Source: Bacteroidota bacterium (GTDB lineage Bacteria; Bacteroidota; Bacteroidia; UKL13-3). Taken from it: a stretch of DNA of 11,950 nucleotides. Position numbers and translations under genes: made by a program. The DNA is taken from contig RDYC01000223.1 in the NCBI GenBank assembly GCA_004293295.1, positions 1 through 11,950 on the forward strand, in the 5' to 3' direction. This document shows, piece by piece, positions 1-7,166 of the stretch (within the stretch, counting starts at the first letter, position 1; each line of letters begins with the position of its first letter). A model generated the notes under the pieces. The model worked only from the letters and a program-made list of their open reading frames with translations. It ran no database searches and was not told the DNA's origin.

Positions 1-610
1 CGGTTCGGCATATGCCTATATCAATATTTTGGTTGATGGAATTTAACAAAAGTTGGTTTTTTCTTAATGTATCATCTGCTGCCTCTTTCACCTCCACAGT
101 TTCCAGCGAAAGTTGGTTCATCAGGTAATAAATAGCAATGCACAATACCAACGACATGATTACATTAAAGTAAGCAACGAGGTTTACATGGTCGTTATCA
201 TACAAACCTGATGATAATTTAGGGGTTATATCAGTGAGGCTGGTAAGGATGACGCAGCCAATGGTTAATGAAACGCTAACAAATTGGTGTAACTTTTGCC
301 TTGGGTCAATAATAAATAAGTTGCACAACAATAATGGAATATAAAAGGCAAAAGACCTTACCGGACTCATGATGCCCTGATCAAAGAGGATCATTAATGC
401 ATGTGTGGCCAATAAAAAAATATACCCGGCCAGCTTAACTTGTTTTCTTTTTATAAGCACAGTGTTGGCACCAAACAAAGCTGCGCCAACAAAAAACAGC
501 ACGTAGTGCCTGGAGTAAAAAACAAAAACAGATAAAAAAACTGCAAAAAACATGCAGATTACCATCGCCCAAATATTAAAGCGATAAAGCAGTAGTGTAC
601 GGTTTTGCAT
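1..610 (-). CDS. Membrane sensor protein, N-terminal part (multi-TM region plus start of a PAS-like domain); runs off left edge
   Basis: An uninterrupted minus-strand frame of 203 codons begins at the ATG at 608-610 and is still open at base 1. An in-frame TAA at 620-622 just upstream supports this start, although Met16 and Met20 are alternatives. Residues 13-35, 38-52, 60-75, 86-100, 109-125 and 144-163 are hydrophobic, suggesting about six membrane helices. They are followed by a charged helical linker (about 165-183). The visible sequence ends in a segment around 186-203 (LLLNSINQNIDIGICRT) that resembles the start of PAS domains in Bacteroidota sensor proteins. The likely product is a sensor histidine kinase or another PAS-containing signalling protein. 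The output domain lies outside the window, so kinase activity is inference. It is downstream of and co-directional with menC, 113 bp away, so it may have its own promoter. No ribosome binding site is evident. Confidence 0.7.
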   Translation of the reverse strand, partial: MQNRTLLLYRFNIWAMVICMFFAVFLSVFVFYSRHYVLFFVGAALFGANTVLIKRKQVKLAGYIFLLATHALMILFDQGIMSPVRSFAFYIPLLLCNLFIIDPRQKLHQFVSVSLTIGCVILTSLTDITPKLSSGLYDNDHVNLVAYFNVIMSLVLCIAIYYLMNQLSLETVEVKEAADDTLRKNQLLLNSINQNIDIGICRT

Positions 611-641
611 AATATTAATTTATTCCCCCCCCGAGGAAAAC

Positions 642-656
642 ACATCAAACTGATGT
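642..656. promoter_or_regulatory. Inverted repeat upstream of the membrane sensor gene (possible operator)
   Basis: ACATCA and TGATGT form a perfect 6-bp dyad around a 3-base spacer (AAC). It sits 32 bases upstream of the sensor start codon on the minus strand. A run of eight C (G on the coding strand) at 625-632 lies between the dyad and the gene. The spacing suits an operator or a leader hairpin, but there is no T-tail, so it does not look like a terminator. No regulator is known. The rest of the 611-723 gap holds nothing else I can support. Confidence 0.3.
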
Positions 657-723
657 AATTTATTATCACGAAGATATTATTTTTAGTTACATCTTGTGCA
701 CACTATCCAACATATTCATGTAC

Positions 724-1758
724 TCACAATTCCCAATGATTATCGGTTTGGTGATATAGCTTACCATTGGCGGTTTTTAACGGGCTAGCTACATTATTCA
801 AGTATAAGCTACCTGTGCCCAAGCCTTGGGGTAAAAGATTGTTTTTGGTTGCAACCCATTGTGCAATAGCATTAAGGCCAACATTACTTTCCAGCGCACT
901 GGTTGCCCACCAATGAATTTCAAGCTTTTCGGCATAAGTAATCCAATCGTTTCCTGCTGTAAGTCCGCCAATTAACGTTGGCTTAATAATTAAATAAGCG
1001 GGTTTAATTTTGCGCAACATTTTGGTTCCCTCATCATGGGCTGATAAGCCAATTAGTTCTTCATCAAGGGCAATGGGTATAGGCGATTCTACACAAACCT
1101 CCTCCATCATATCCCATTGTTTTGGTTTAATGGGTTGCTCAATACTGTGCACATCAAAACGAGCCAATTCTTGCAGTTGCATCAGCACATCATCGTTTTT
1201 AAATGCGCCATTGGCATCCAACCTAATATCAACCTTGTAGGCGTTAAAGTGTTTTCTAAAACTTTCCAGCATCCTGCACTCTTCATCAAAATCAAGGGCC
1301 CCCACTTTAAATTTAATGGTGGTAAATCCTTCGGCTGCTTTTTGTAGCGCCTCCTGCAACATGTTATCCTTATTATCCATCCACACCAACCCATTAATTT
1401 TAATCGGTTCACCGGCTAAAAAGGGGGTTTGGTATAAGGTAAAGTCCTGTTGGTGCTGCATGCAAAGCAAAGCAGTTTCAATAGCAAATTGTATGCTGGG
1501 GTATCCGGTAAAATCTAAATCAGCAGGCGCCATCCCTTCATTAATGTGTTGGCAATACTGTTGCACTTGTTGCTCAAAATGTGGCACATCATCAATGCTT
1601 AAGCCAATTAGTGGTGCTGCCTCGCCATAGGTAACTTTTCCGTCAGCAATGCGTTGTAATGCAATAAAATATACTACATGTGTTTCCAGTTGGTTTCTGG
1701 AAGTACGCACCGGGCGTTTAAATTGTAATAGGTGCTTTTTATACGAAGCTTTAAACAT
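724..1758 (-). CDS. menC: o-Succinylbenzoate synthase (MenC), menaquinone biosynthesis
   Basis: This 344-residue enolase-superfamily enzyme dehydrates 2-succinyl-6-hydroxy-2,4-cyclohexadiene-1-carboxylate to o-succinylbenzoate in the cytoplasmic menaquinone pathway. The catalytic set is complete and correctly spaced. The KxK motif is at K149/K151 (IKFKVG). The three metal ligands are D181 (DANG), E207 (SIEQP) and D232 (ALDEE). The acid/base lysine is K259 (LIIKP), followed by the glycine-rich segment at 263-265. The N-terminal capping domain covers about residues 1-115. The length is near the family norm for this phylum. The ATG at 1756-1758 lies one base after the menA stop codon, so the two genes are almost certainly co-transcribed and probably translationally coupled. 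Enolase-superfamily members such as dipeptide epimerases share the fold, but the menA linkage makes the MenC assignment strong. Confidence 0.93.
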   Translation of the reverse strand: MFKASYKKHLLQFKRPVRTSRNQLETHVVYFIALQRIADGKVTYGEAAPLIGLSIDDVPHFEQQVQQYCQHINEGMAPADLDFTGYPSIQFAIETALLCMQHQQDFTLYQTPFLAGEPIKINGLVWMDNKDNMLQEALQKAAEGFTTIKFKVGALDFDEECRMLESFRKHFNAYKVDIRLDANGAFKNDDVLMQLQELARFDVHSIEQPIKPKQWDMMEEVCVESPIPIALDEELIGLSAHDEGTKMLRKIKPAYLIIKPTLIGGLTAGNDWITYAEKLEIHWWATSALESNVGLNAIAQWVATKNNLLPQGLGTGSLYLNNVASPLKTANGKLYHQTDNHWEL

Positions 1759-1759
1759 G

Positions 1760-2716
1760 TTAACTAAAATTGTTAATGCTGGTATATACGAAAATTCCTA
1801 AAGCTACGGTTTGCATAATCATAAATGCCACAACCAGTAACAGAATACTTATGCTAAGTTGTTTAAGCAGTCCGTTGTATGCAGGAGAAGGTGGCGTTTG
1901 TTGCACCACTGCGGCTTGTTTAAATATGGGATAAAAAGCGACTAAGCTTAAAAATTGTACCCAATGAAACCGAACAAATACCAAAAAAATGCCAAGGCAT
2001 AATGCTGCAGTAATAACAAGTGCCCAATGATACAATCGGGCTTTTTGCAAACCCATTTGCACCACAATGGTTCTTTTCCCCGATGCCCTGTCGTTGGTTA
2101 CATCCCGTATGTTATTAGTGTTAAGCACAGCAGCACTTAACAGCCCAAGGCTGCATGCTGGCAGCAATACCCATTTATCCGTTTCCCAGTTAACAGAAAA
2201 CCGATGCTGCAACAAATAAACCCCCAGCACCGCAACAGGCCCGAAAAACAAAAATACAAACACATCGCCTAAGCCACTGTAACCGTATGCATTTTTGCCA
2301 ACAGTATATTTTATAGCCGCAGCAATAGCTGCCAACCCCAATATAAAAAATAAAATAAACGATAAATTTAATTTGCCATCTCCGGCATACAGCAACAAAC
2401 CAATGCCGGTAATCAAGCACAAAACCACAAACAATACAATAGCCTTAAGCATTGCCTTTGGGGTAATTTGGCCACTTTGCAAAGCCCGCATGTTGCCTAT
2501 ACGTTGGTCATTATCCGTACCCTTTACATAATCCCCGTAGTCGTTGGCTAAATTACTTAGCACCTGCAATAACACAGCCGTTAACAAGGCCAAAAAAGTG
2601 GTAAATTTATCGCTTTCGTAGCCACTTAACTCTGCCAAGGCAGTGCCCATAAGTATGCCTGAAATAGCAAGAGGCAGGGTGCGCAACCGCATGGCTTGTA
2701 TCCAGGTTGAAATCAT
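1760..2716 (-). CDS. menA: 1,4-Dihydroxy-2-naphthoate polyprenyltransferase (MenA)
   Basis: This is an integral-membrane UbiA-family prenyltransferase of 318 residues. It attaches a polyprenyl chain to 1,4-dihydroxy-2-naphthoate, giving demethylmenaquinone. Both Asp-rich Mg/diphosphate-binding motifs are present: residues 55-70 (NLANDYGDYVKGTDND) and 200-216 (TNNIRDVTNDRASGKRT). The second has the form typical of MenA rather than of haem or chlorophyll prenyltransferases. About eight to nine hydrophobic helices are visible. The frame stays open 15 codons further upstream to a possible start at 2761, but I chose the ATG at 2714-2716. The protein then begins MISTWIQAMRLRTLPLAISG, the usual MenA N-terminus, and a -7 promoter element lies just upstream at 2739-2746. 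The gene is first in an operon with menC and divergent from hflX. Confidence 0.93.
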   Translation of the reverse strand: MISTWIQAMRLRTLPLAISGILMGTALAELSGYESDKFTTFLALLTAVLLQVLSNLANDYGDYVKGTDNDQRIGNMRALQSGQITPKAMLKAIVLFVVLCLITGIGLLLYAGDGKLNLSFILFFILGLAAIAAAIKYTVGKNAYGYSGLGDVFVFLFFGPVAVLGVYLLQHRFSVNWETDKWVLLPACSLGLLSAAVLNTNNIRDVTNDRASGKRTIVVQMGLQKARLYHWALVITAALCLGIFLVFVRFHWVQFLSLVAFYPIFKQAAVVQQTPPSPAYNGLLKQLSISILLLVVAFMIMQTVALGIFVYTSINNFS

Positions 2717-2738
2717 AAACGGGTATTTGATAATAAGA

Positions 2739-2746
2739 CAAATGTA
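2739..2746 (-). promoter_or_regulatory. Probable -7 promoter element for menA-menC
   Basis: On the minus strand this reads TACATTTG, an exact match to the Bacteroidota primary-sigma -7 consensus TAnnTTTG. It lies 22 bases upstream of the chosen menA start, giving a short leader of roughly 15 bases. A -33 TTG at the usual 19-21 base spacing is not clear. The nearest candidate (2761-2763) is only 14 bases away, so the call rests on the -7 element and its position. Confidence 0.5.
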
Positions 2747-2894
2747 AATAATGCAAACCACAATGCGTATAACTGTATATTAATCTGCTATTAAACGTTG
2801 TAATGTGCTTTAAACCTTAGGCCTAAAAGTGGGTTTTGGCCAATATCAAGCAGCACATCATGAAAATGGCATGCGTATTCCCCGAAACTTCTTG

Positions 2895-2902
2895 TATTTT
2901 TG
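2895..2902 (+). promoter_or_regulatory. Probable -7 promoter element for hflX
   Basis: TATTTTTG matches the Bacteroidota -7 consensus TAnnTTTG exactly and is followed by CA, a common context. The hflX ATG at 2915 is 12 bases downstream, implying a very short leader. No convincing -33 TTG is seen. The element argues against the TTG start at 2900-2902, because that codon would lie inside the promoter. The rest of the divergent gap (2747-2894) contains a 10-bp palindrome, TTAGGCCTAA (2817-2826), of unknown meaning. Confidence 0.5.
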
Positions 2903-2914
2903 CACCCATTTTAC

Positions 2915-4096
2915 ATGGCTAAAGATAAATTACACGATACACGGAAAAAGCAAGAAACGGCAGTTTTGGTTGGGGTTGTTTCGCAACAACAAAAAATAGA
3001 GCAAGCGGAGGAATACCTGGATGAATTATCGTTTTTAACTTATACTGCCGGTGCCAGGGTGGTTAAACGTTTTTTGCAACGCTTACCCAAACCCCATGCC
3101 GGAACTTTTGTTGGCGAAGGCAAGCTGCAGGAGATAGCTGCTTTTGTGGTTGAGCAGGAAGTAGACATCGTAATTTTTGATGATGAACTAAGCCCTTCTC
3201 AAATACGTAACTTGGAGCAAAGTTTAAAGTGCAAAATCCTTGACCGCAGCAACCTCATTTTGGATATTTTTGCCACAAGAGCGCGAACAGCACAAGCAAA
3301 AATGCAGGTTGAACTTGCACAGGCGCAATATTTATTGCCACGTTTAACCCGCATGTGGACGCATTTAACCAAACATGCCGGGGGTATTGGAACAAGGGGC
3401 CCGGGCGAAAGCGAAATAGAAACAGATAGGCGGGTAATCAGAGATACCATTAGCAAACTCAAAGCGCGCTTGCGCGAAATTGAACAACAAGCCGAAACGC
3501 GCAGAAAAAACCGTGACGACAAAGTGAGGCTCACCCTGGTAGGTTATACCAATGTAGGTAAATCAACTATTTTAAACATGCTCAGCAAAAGTGAGGTGTT
3601 GGCCGAAGATAAATTGTTTGCCACTTTGGACAGTACGGTGCGCAAAGTGGTGTTGGATGATATACCGTTTTTACTTACCGATACTGTTGGGTTTATTAGG
3701 AAACTACCACACCAATTAATTGAGTGTTTTAAAAGTACATTGGATGAAATTAGGGAGGCCGATGCCTTGATACATGTGGTGGACGTTTCGCACCTGCAAT
3801 TTGAAGACCAGATTGATGTGGTAAATAAAACCCTGGAAGAAATTAAGGCCCATAAAAAGCCTATTTTATTGGTGTTTAACAAAATTGATAAACTGGTTGA
3901 ACCGCTGCGCATGCCTGATGAAATAGAAGAAGGTGAAGAGGAAATCCCTTACATGGATAGACTTAAAAATACATGGATGGCTAAAACCAATGCACCGGCT
4001 ATTTTTATCTCAGCCGAGAAAAAAACCAATGTGCAGGAGCTTAAAGATGCCGTGGTTGCCTTGGTAAAAAAACATGCCAAGGTTACGTATTACTAA
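2915..4096 (+). CDS. hflX: GTPase HflX, ribosome-associated
   Basis: This 393-residue GTPase belongs to the TRAFAC/Obg-HflX group. HflX binds the 50S subunit and is known in other bacteria to split stalled or stressed ribosomes. The N-terminal HflX domain (about 14-200) carries the family signatures VGEGK (66-70) and the glycine-rich GGIGTRGPGESEIETDRR (156-173), followed by a long charged helix (175-203). The G domain is intact: G1 GYTNVGKS (210-217), G2 Thr in FATLDST (235-241), G3 DTVGF (256-260), G4 NKID (322-325) and G5 SAEKK (366-370). An acidic insert (about 334-345) separates G4 and G5. The start is the ATG at 2915; an in-frame TTG at 2900 overlaps the promoter element. The 3' end overlaps the convergent lipoprotein gene by 4 bases. 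Confidence 0.95.
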   Translation: MAKDKLHDTRKKQETAVLVGVVSQQQKIEQAEEYLDELSFLTYTAGARVVKRFLQRLPKPHAGTFVGEGKLQEIAAFVVEQEVDIVIFDDELSPSQIRNLEQSLKCKILDRSNLILDIFATRARTAQAKMQVELAQAQYLLPRLTRMWTHLTKHAGGIGTRGPGESEIETDRRVIRDTISKLKARLREIEQQAETRRKNRDDKVRLTLVGYTNVGKSTILNMLSKSEVLAEDKLFATLDSTVRKVVLDDIPFLLTDTVGFIRKLPHQLIECFKSTLDEIREADALIHVVDVSHLQFEDQIDVVNKTLEEIKAHKKPILLVFNKIDKLVEPLRMPDEIEEGEEEIPYMDRLKNTWMAKTNAPAIFISAEKKTNVQELKDAVVALVKKHAKVTYY

Positions 4097-5208
4097 TTGT
4101 GGGCTATTGCAATAACAGCGGTTATATTTTCTAAATTGATGTTAGTTGTTCCATCACTAACCGTGCAGTTAATGTTCAGTTTAATTTTAGTGGTTTGCTC
4201 ACCCTTTGCATTTCGCTCATAAGGTTGTTTTTCCAATAACTTAAACTGGGCAGTGGCAGGTTGTTTCACCTGATTGCTGCTGTACCATTTGCCGGTTGCA
4301 TCTCGCCAACGCACCTCTACGGTTGCTAACTGTAATGCATCTTCAATGGTACTGGATTTTATTTTGCAATTGCTTAAACAATTATTAGCGGCCTTTGGTG
4401 CAATATTTTTACAGTGGGTGATAGGCGTATCTCCTGCTACCGGATAAAGCATACACACTCGGGTTGGTACCAGGCTATCAATGCCAAGCTGCACAATATT
4501 TCCAGTTTGTGTTACTATGCTATCGTTAACAACCCACTGCACCATTTCGTTGGGTTGAACCGGAATGCTGTTTACCAAAATAGTATGGTTTCCGGTGTAA
4601 CTAAAATTAAACTCAACAAACTTGTTGTTAAACAAAGCAGAAACAGGAGTTTTAAATCCTTGCACAATACTGGATGAACAGTTGTTGGTAAACTGGTTGC
4701 TGTAAGTAACTTCACTGCTGGTGGGTTGGGTATACCGCCTGGTAAAAGCAGCCCGGTTGGTGGTGAATCCATCAGCAAAAACCCAGTTGTGTGTAGCACT
4801 ACCATTTCCGGTTGATTGGCCTACAAACGTTACATCGTAATAAGTTTTAAACGGCAATGATTCATCAAAATAAGTATAATCAGTCAACATCAACAATGAA
4901 TCTATACTAAAGGTTGAAGAGTCGGGGGTGTAATTTCTAAAAGTAATTTCCAGGGCCTCTCCACAGTTGGAGCACCCTGTTTTACTAAGTGTGCCAACAT
5001 AATTAAGCAAACCATTGGTCCACTTATTGCTTGTTTCTAATACATAATTATCCTTTCCTGCTGTAAGGGATATAGCCTTGCCATTAACAGTACCTGCTGC
5101 GTAAAAAACAGGTTCACCCAAAACAATATCTTCCGGTTCATCAGCCGGCTTGCAGCTACCCAAGTGCAAGGCCAACGTGGTAATAAGTAAGTATAAAAAG
5201 TATCGCAT
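4093..5208 (-). CDS. Predicted surface lipoprotein with a PKD-like segment, last gene of the sigma/anti-sigma operon
   Basis: This 371-residue protein starts with a lipoprotein signal peptide (hydrophobic 3-17, lipobox LGSC with Cys19). The residues after Cys19 (KPADEPED) are acidic, resembling the lipoprotein export signals that send Bacteroidota lipoproteins to the cell surface. That location is inferred. The mature part is rich in Thr, Ser and Asn and probably all-beta. HNWVFADG (140-147) looks like a degenerate PKD core. Cysteines fall in pairs or clusters (C79/C82, C177, C252/C266, C277/C281, C348), suggesting disulfides. I do not recognise a family. Its ATG lies 2 bases after the stop of the barrel gene, so it is the third gene of the sigma operon. 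It may be the ligand-binding or accessory part of that system, though this is inference. Its TAG stop overlaps the hflX stop (convergent, 4 bases). Confidence 0.75.
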   Translation of the reverse strand: MRYFLYLLITTLALHLGSCKPADEPEDIVLGEPVFYAAGTVNGKAISLTAGKDNYVLETSNKWTNGLLNYVGTLSKTGCSNCGEALEITFRNYTPDSSTFSIDSLLMLTDYTYFDESLPFKTYYDVTFVGQSTGNGSATHNWVFADGFTTNRAAFTRRYTQPTSSEVTYSNQFTNNCSSSIVQGFKTPVSALFNNKFVEFNFSYTGNHTILVNSIPVQPNEMVQWVVNDSIVTQTGNIVQLGIDSLVPTRVCMLYPVAGDTPITHCKNIAPKAANNCLSNCKIKSSTIEDALQLATVEVRWRDATGKWYSSNQVKQPATAQFKLLEKQPYERNAKGEQTTKIKLNINCTVSDGTTNINLENITAVIAIAHN

Positions 5209-5210
5209 AA

Positions 5211-6527
5211 CTAATATAATTGGTAACCAACAGCTATTCTAAATCCTTTATTGGCATTATAATCATTTCGTTTAAAAGCAGCATTGTCGGTAATATCTAG
5301 TAAACCATAATGGTACGAAGCACTTATTTTTATGTTCGATTTTACCCAATATTGATAGCCAAATAGTGCCTGCACATCAAACGGACGATAAGCCTGATAG
5401 TACCGACTTGTTTTTTGATCAAAAGTAATATCCTCAGGATTTTTTTTGTAATCAATTGAGTTTATAATGTATAACATGGAGCCTCCTGCAAACAACCCTT
5501 GTTTAGGGCTTATGGCATAATGAACCACCAAAGGCAGTTCCACATAATCAAGTCGAACGGTTTTTATCCCGGTAATCTTTTTCTGTTCGGCAAACCCATA
5601 GCTGGTTGTGCTGTAATAACGCGTTCCGTTTGTTTGGTTCAGTTGGGTATAGCCCAATCCCACACCCATACTAAACCTGCCTTGCAGCGGGAATGCATAG
5701 GTTAAGCCAAGATGTGCGCCAAGCGATGGGGTATTAAGTGTTGCCGTGTTAAACCAAGTTAAACCGCCCTCCACAAACAAATTAGGTTTGATTGCGATGG
5801 TTGATGGTTGTTTGAATGATGGTTGCATAACCTGATGATTACCTAAAGTTAACTTCGGTGTTTGTTCAAATAAGGCGGCAGCCCATAAGGTGCTTAACTG
5901 AACACGTTTTAGGTTTTCGGTTGTTAAATCAGGCAAAGAATGCGGGCTGTTTTCATCTTGGGCAGTTGGCACAGTGGTTAACTCAGCAGTATTTTCAGCA
6001 GCATTTAACAAAGGCACATTGGTGCTTAAAGGGGGTTGTAGTTGGTTGTTGGCAGCCCTGTTTGTTGAGGCGGATGAAGAGCTCTCTGTTGGCTGGTTTG
6101 GTTTGCCATGAGACGGGGTAGGCGTAACCTGTTTTAGTTTAACATCCATTGGTTTTTTTTGGTTGGATGATGCCGGGGTAACTGCAATAGGCAACTGAGC
6201 CAAAGGTTTTTGTTTGCTCACTTGTTTTATGGGTGTTGTACGGCCCTGAAGTTTTTGCGGTTGCAAAACTGGTTCAGCGGTATGTTGGGTAGCCATTGTA
6301 ATTGTTGTTGCAGGGGTTTGTTTCATGCTTGGGTAAAAAATAACAGCCGATAAAACAAGGGTAAACAGGATGCTTGCAGTTATCCAAAACAACATGCGTT
6401 TCTTTTTAGAACGGGCATCATCCAACATGCTACTGGCTTTTTGCCATTGCGCTTCATTAAAGGCAAATGATTCCTCTGCCATCTTCGACCGTAAAAAGTC
6501 ATCAAATTTTTCGTCACCTGTTTTCAT
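5211..6527 (-). CDS. Probable trans-envelope anti-sigma factor: cytoplasmic head, TM helix, long linker, outer-membrane beta-barrel
   Basis: This 438-residue protein has a striking layout. Residues 1-44 are charged and helical and sit in the cytoplasm (FDDFLRSKMAEESFAFNEAQWQ, with KKKR at 41-44 before the membrane). Residues 45-66 form one transmembrane helix. Residues 67-246 are a low-complexity Pro/Ser/Thr/Gln/Asn linker with no obvious fold. Residues 247-438 look like an outer-membrane beta-barrel: alternating strands with periodic aromatics and glycines, and a terminal GYQLY whose last residue is aromatic, as in barrel assembly signals. The same layout defines the dual-membrane-spanning anti-sigma factors (Dma) of Bacteroides thetaiotaomicron. 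The gene overlaps the ECF sigma gene by ATGA (6524-6527), implying translational coupling and a partner role. No canonical zinc anti-sigma motif is present, so sigma binding is inferred from position and layout. Confidence 0.75.
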   Translation of the reverse strand: MKTGDEKFDDFLRSKMAEESFAFNEAQWQKASSMLDDARSKKKRMLFWITASILFTLVLSAVIFYPSMKQTPATTITMATQHTAEPVLQPQKLQGRTTPIKQVSKQKPLAQLPIAVTPASSNQKKPMDVKLKQVTPTPSHGKPNQPTESSSSASTNRAANNQLQPPLSTNVPLLNAAENTAELTTVPTAQDENSPHSLPDLTTENLKRVQLSTLWAAALFEQTPKLTLGNHQVMQPSFKQPSTIAIKPNLFVEGGLTWFNTATLNTPSLGAHLGLTYAFPLQGRFSMGVGLGYTQLNQTNGTRYYSTTSYGFAEQKKITGIKTVRLDYVELPLVVHYAISPKQGLFAGGSMLYIINSIDYKKNPEDITFDQKTSRYYQAYRPFDVQALFGYQYWVKSNIKISASYHYGLLDITDNAAFKRNDYNANKGFRIAVGYQLY

Positions 6528-7093
6528 GCTGTTTGTATTTTAACCTGATGCGTGGCATCAATAATCATTGTTTTTAATAATTGCCTGGCGTTGGCCAAAT
6601 GCCATTTCGAAGTGCCTTCTGTGATGCCGAGTTGTTTGGCAATTTCTTTATGGCTGTATCCTTCAAACACAAACAAATTGAGCACCATCTTACTGGCTTG
6701 CGGCAAATGGCTAATGTAGCGGTGCAGCTCTTCGGCATGCAAGTGCCCTTCGGCCTCATTTGTATCCACCGGATGGTATTGCTGGTGCAGTTCACTCATA
6801 TCCGTTTGCGACATGGTTTGTTTGTATGGTTTGTTTGTGCGAAACTCATCAATAATGGCATTTACCATAATGCGTTTTATCCAATGTTCAAAAGGTTGAT
6901 CTTGTTTGTATTGTTTCAGGTTTAAAATAATTTTAAGAAACCCCTTGTTTAATAAATCTCCTGCATCGTCCTTACTTTTTTGGTAGCGGTAACATATGGG
7001 CATAAGCAAGGCAAAACAATACTTGTACAGGGCATATTCTGCCTTGCGGTCTTGTTTTATACAGCCTTCAATAATGGCTTTATCTATGCTCAT
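6524..7093 (-). CDS. ECF-type RNA polymerase sigma factor
   Basis: This 189-residue protein has the two-domain layout of ECF sigma factors. Region 2 covers about 20-88, with the pattern DAGDLLNKGFLKI (43-55) and the WIKRIMVNAIIDEFR stretch (71-85). After a charged linker (90-122) comes region 4, about 126-175, with a helix-turn-helix at LPQASKMVLNLFVFEGYSHKEIAKQLGITEGTSKWHL. The start was moved from a possible one at 7147 to the ATG at 7091-7093. The upstream 18 codons would run through the terminator-like hairpin (7120-7146) and do not resemble a sigma N-terminus. The stop overlaps the next gene by ATGA. In this layout the sigma would be held by the inner-membrane/outer-membrane protein encoded next and released by an envelope signal. 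Its target promoters are unknown. Confidence 0.9.
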   Translation of the reverse strand: MSIDKAIIEGCIKQDRKAEYALYKYCFALLMPICYRYQKSKDDAGDLLNKGFLKIILNLKQYKQDQPFEHWIKRIMVNAIIDEFRTNKPYKQTMSQTDMSELHQQYHPVDTNEAEGHLHAEELHRYISHLPQASKMVLNLFVFEGYSHKEIAKQLGITEGTSKWHLANARQLLKTMIIDATHQVKIQTA

Positions 7094-7109
7094 TTTGTAT
7101 GTTACAATA

Positions 7110-7146
7110 TAACAAAAGATGCCGACACCCCATTGGGATATCGGCA
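7110..7146 (-). terminator. Intrinsic-terminator-like hairpin between the PKD gene and the sigma gene
   Basis: TGCCGA (7120-7125) pairs with TCGGCA (7141-7146). Inside, CCC and GGG form a second short stem around an ATT loop. On the minus strand the hairpin is followed by TCTTTTGTT (7119-7111). It begins 21 bases after the PKD stop codon and ends 26 bases before the sigma start. The internal mismatches and imperfect T-run suggest partial termination. It probably separates expression of the PKD gene from the sigma operon. Confidence 0.6.
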
Positions 7147-7166
7147 CATTTGCTTTGCAGAAGTGT

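Noticed and set aside
2717..2761. Upstream extension of menA by 15 codons
   Set aside because: It would place the -7 promoter element inside the coding region, and the usual MenA N-terminus begins at the ATG at 2716.
2817..2826. Perfect palindrome TTAGGCCTAA in the menA-hflX gap
   Set aside because: A single 10-base palindrome, away from both -7 elements and with no second copy, is within chance expectation.
3199..3912. Two minus-strand open frames inside hflX
   Set aside because: Both are complementary to conserved HflX motifs and are Ser/Leu-rich shadow frames without domain signatures.
7094..7147. Upstream extension of the sigma factor by 18 codons
   Set aside because: The extension reads through the hairpin terminator, and the resulting N-terminus is unlike ECF sigma factors.
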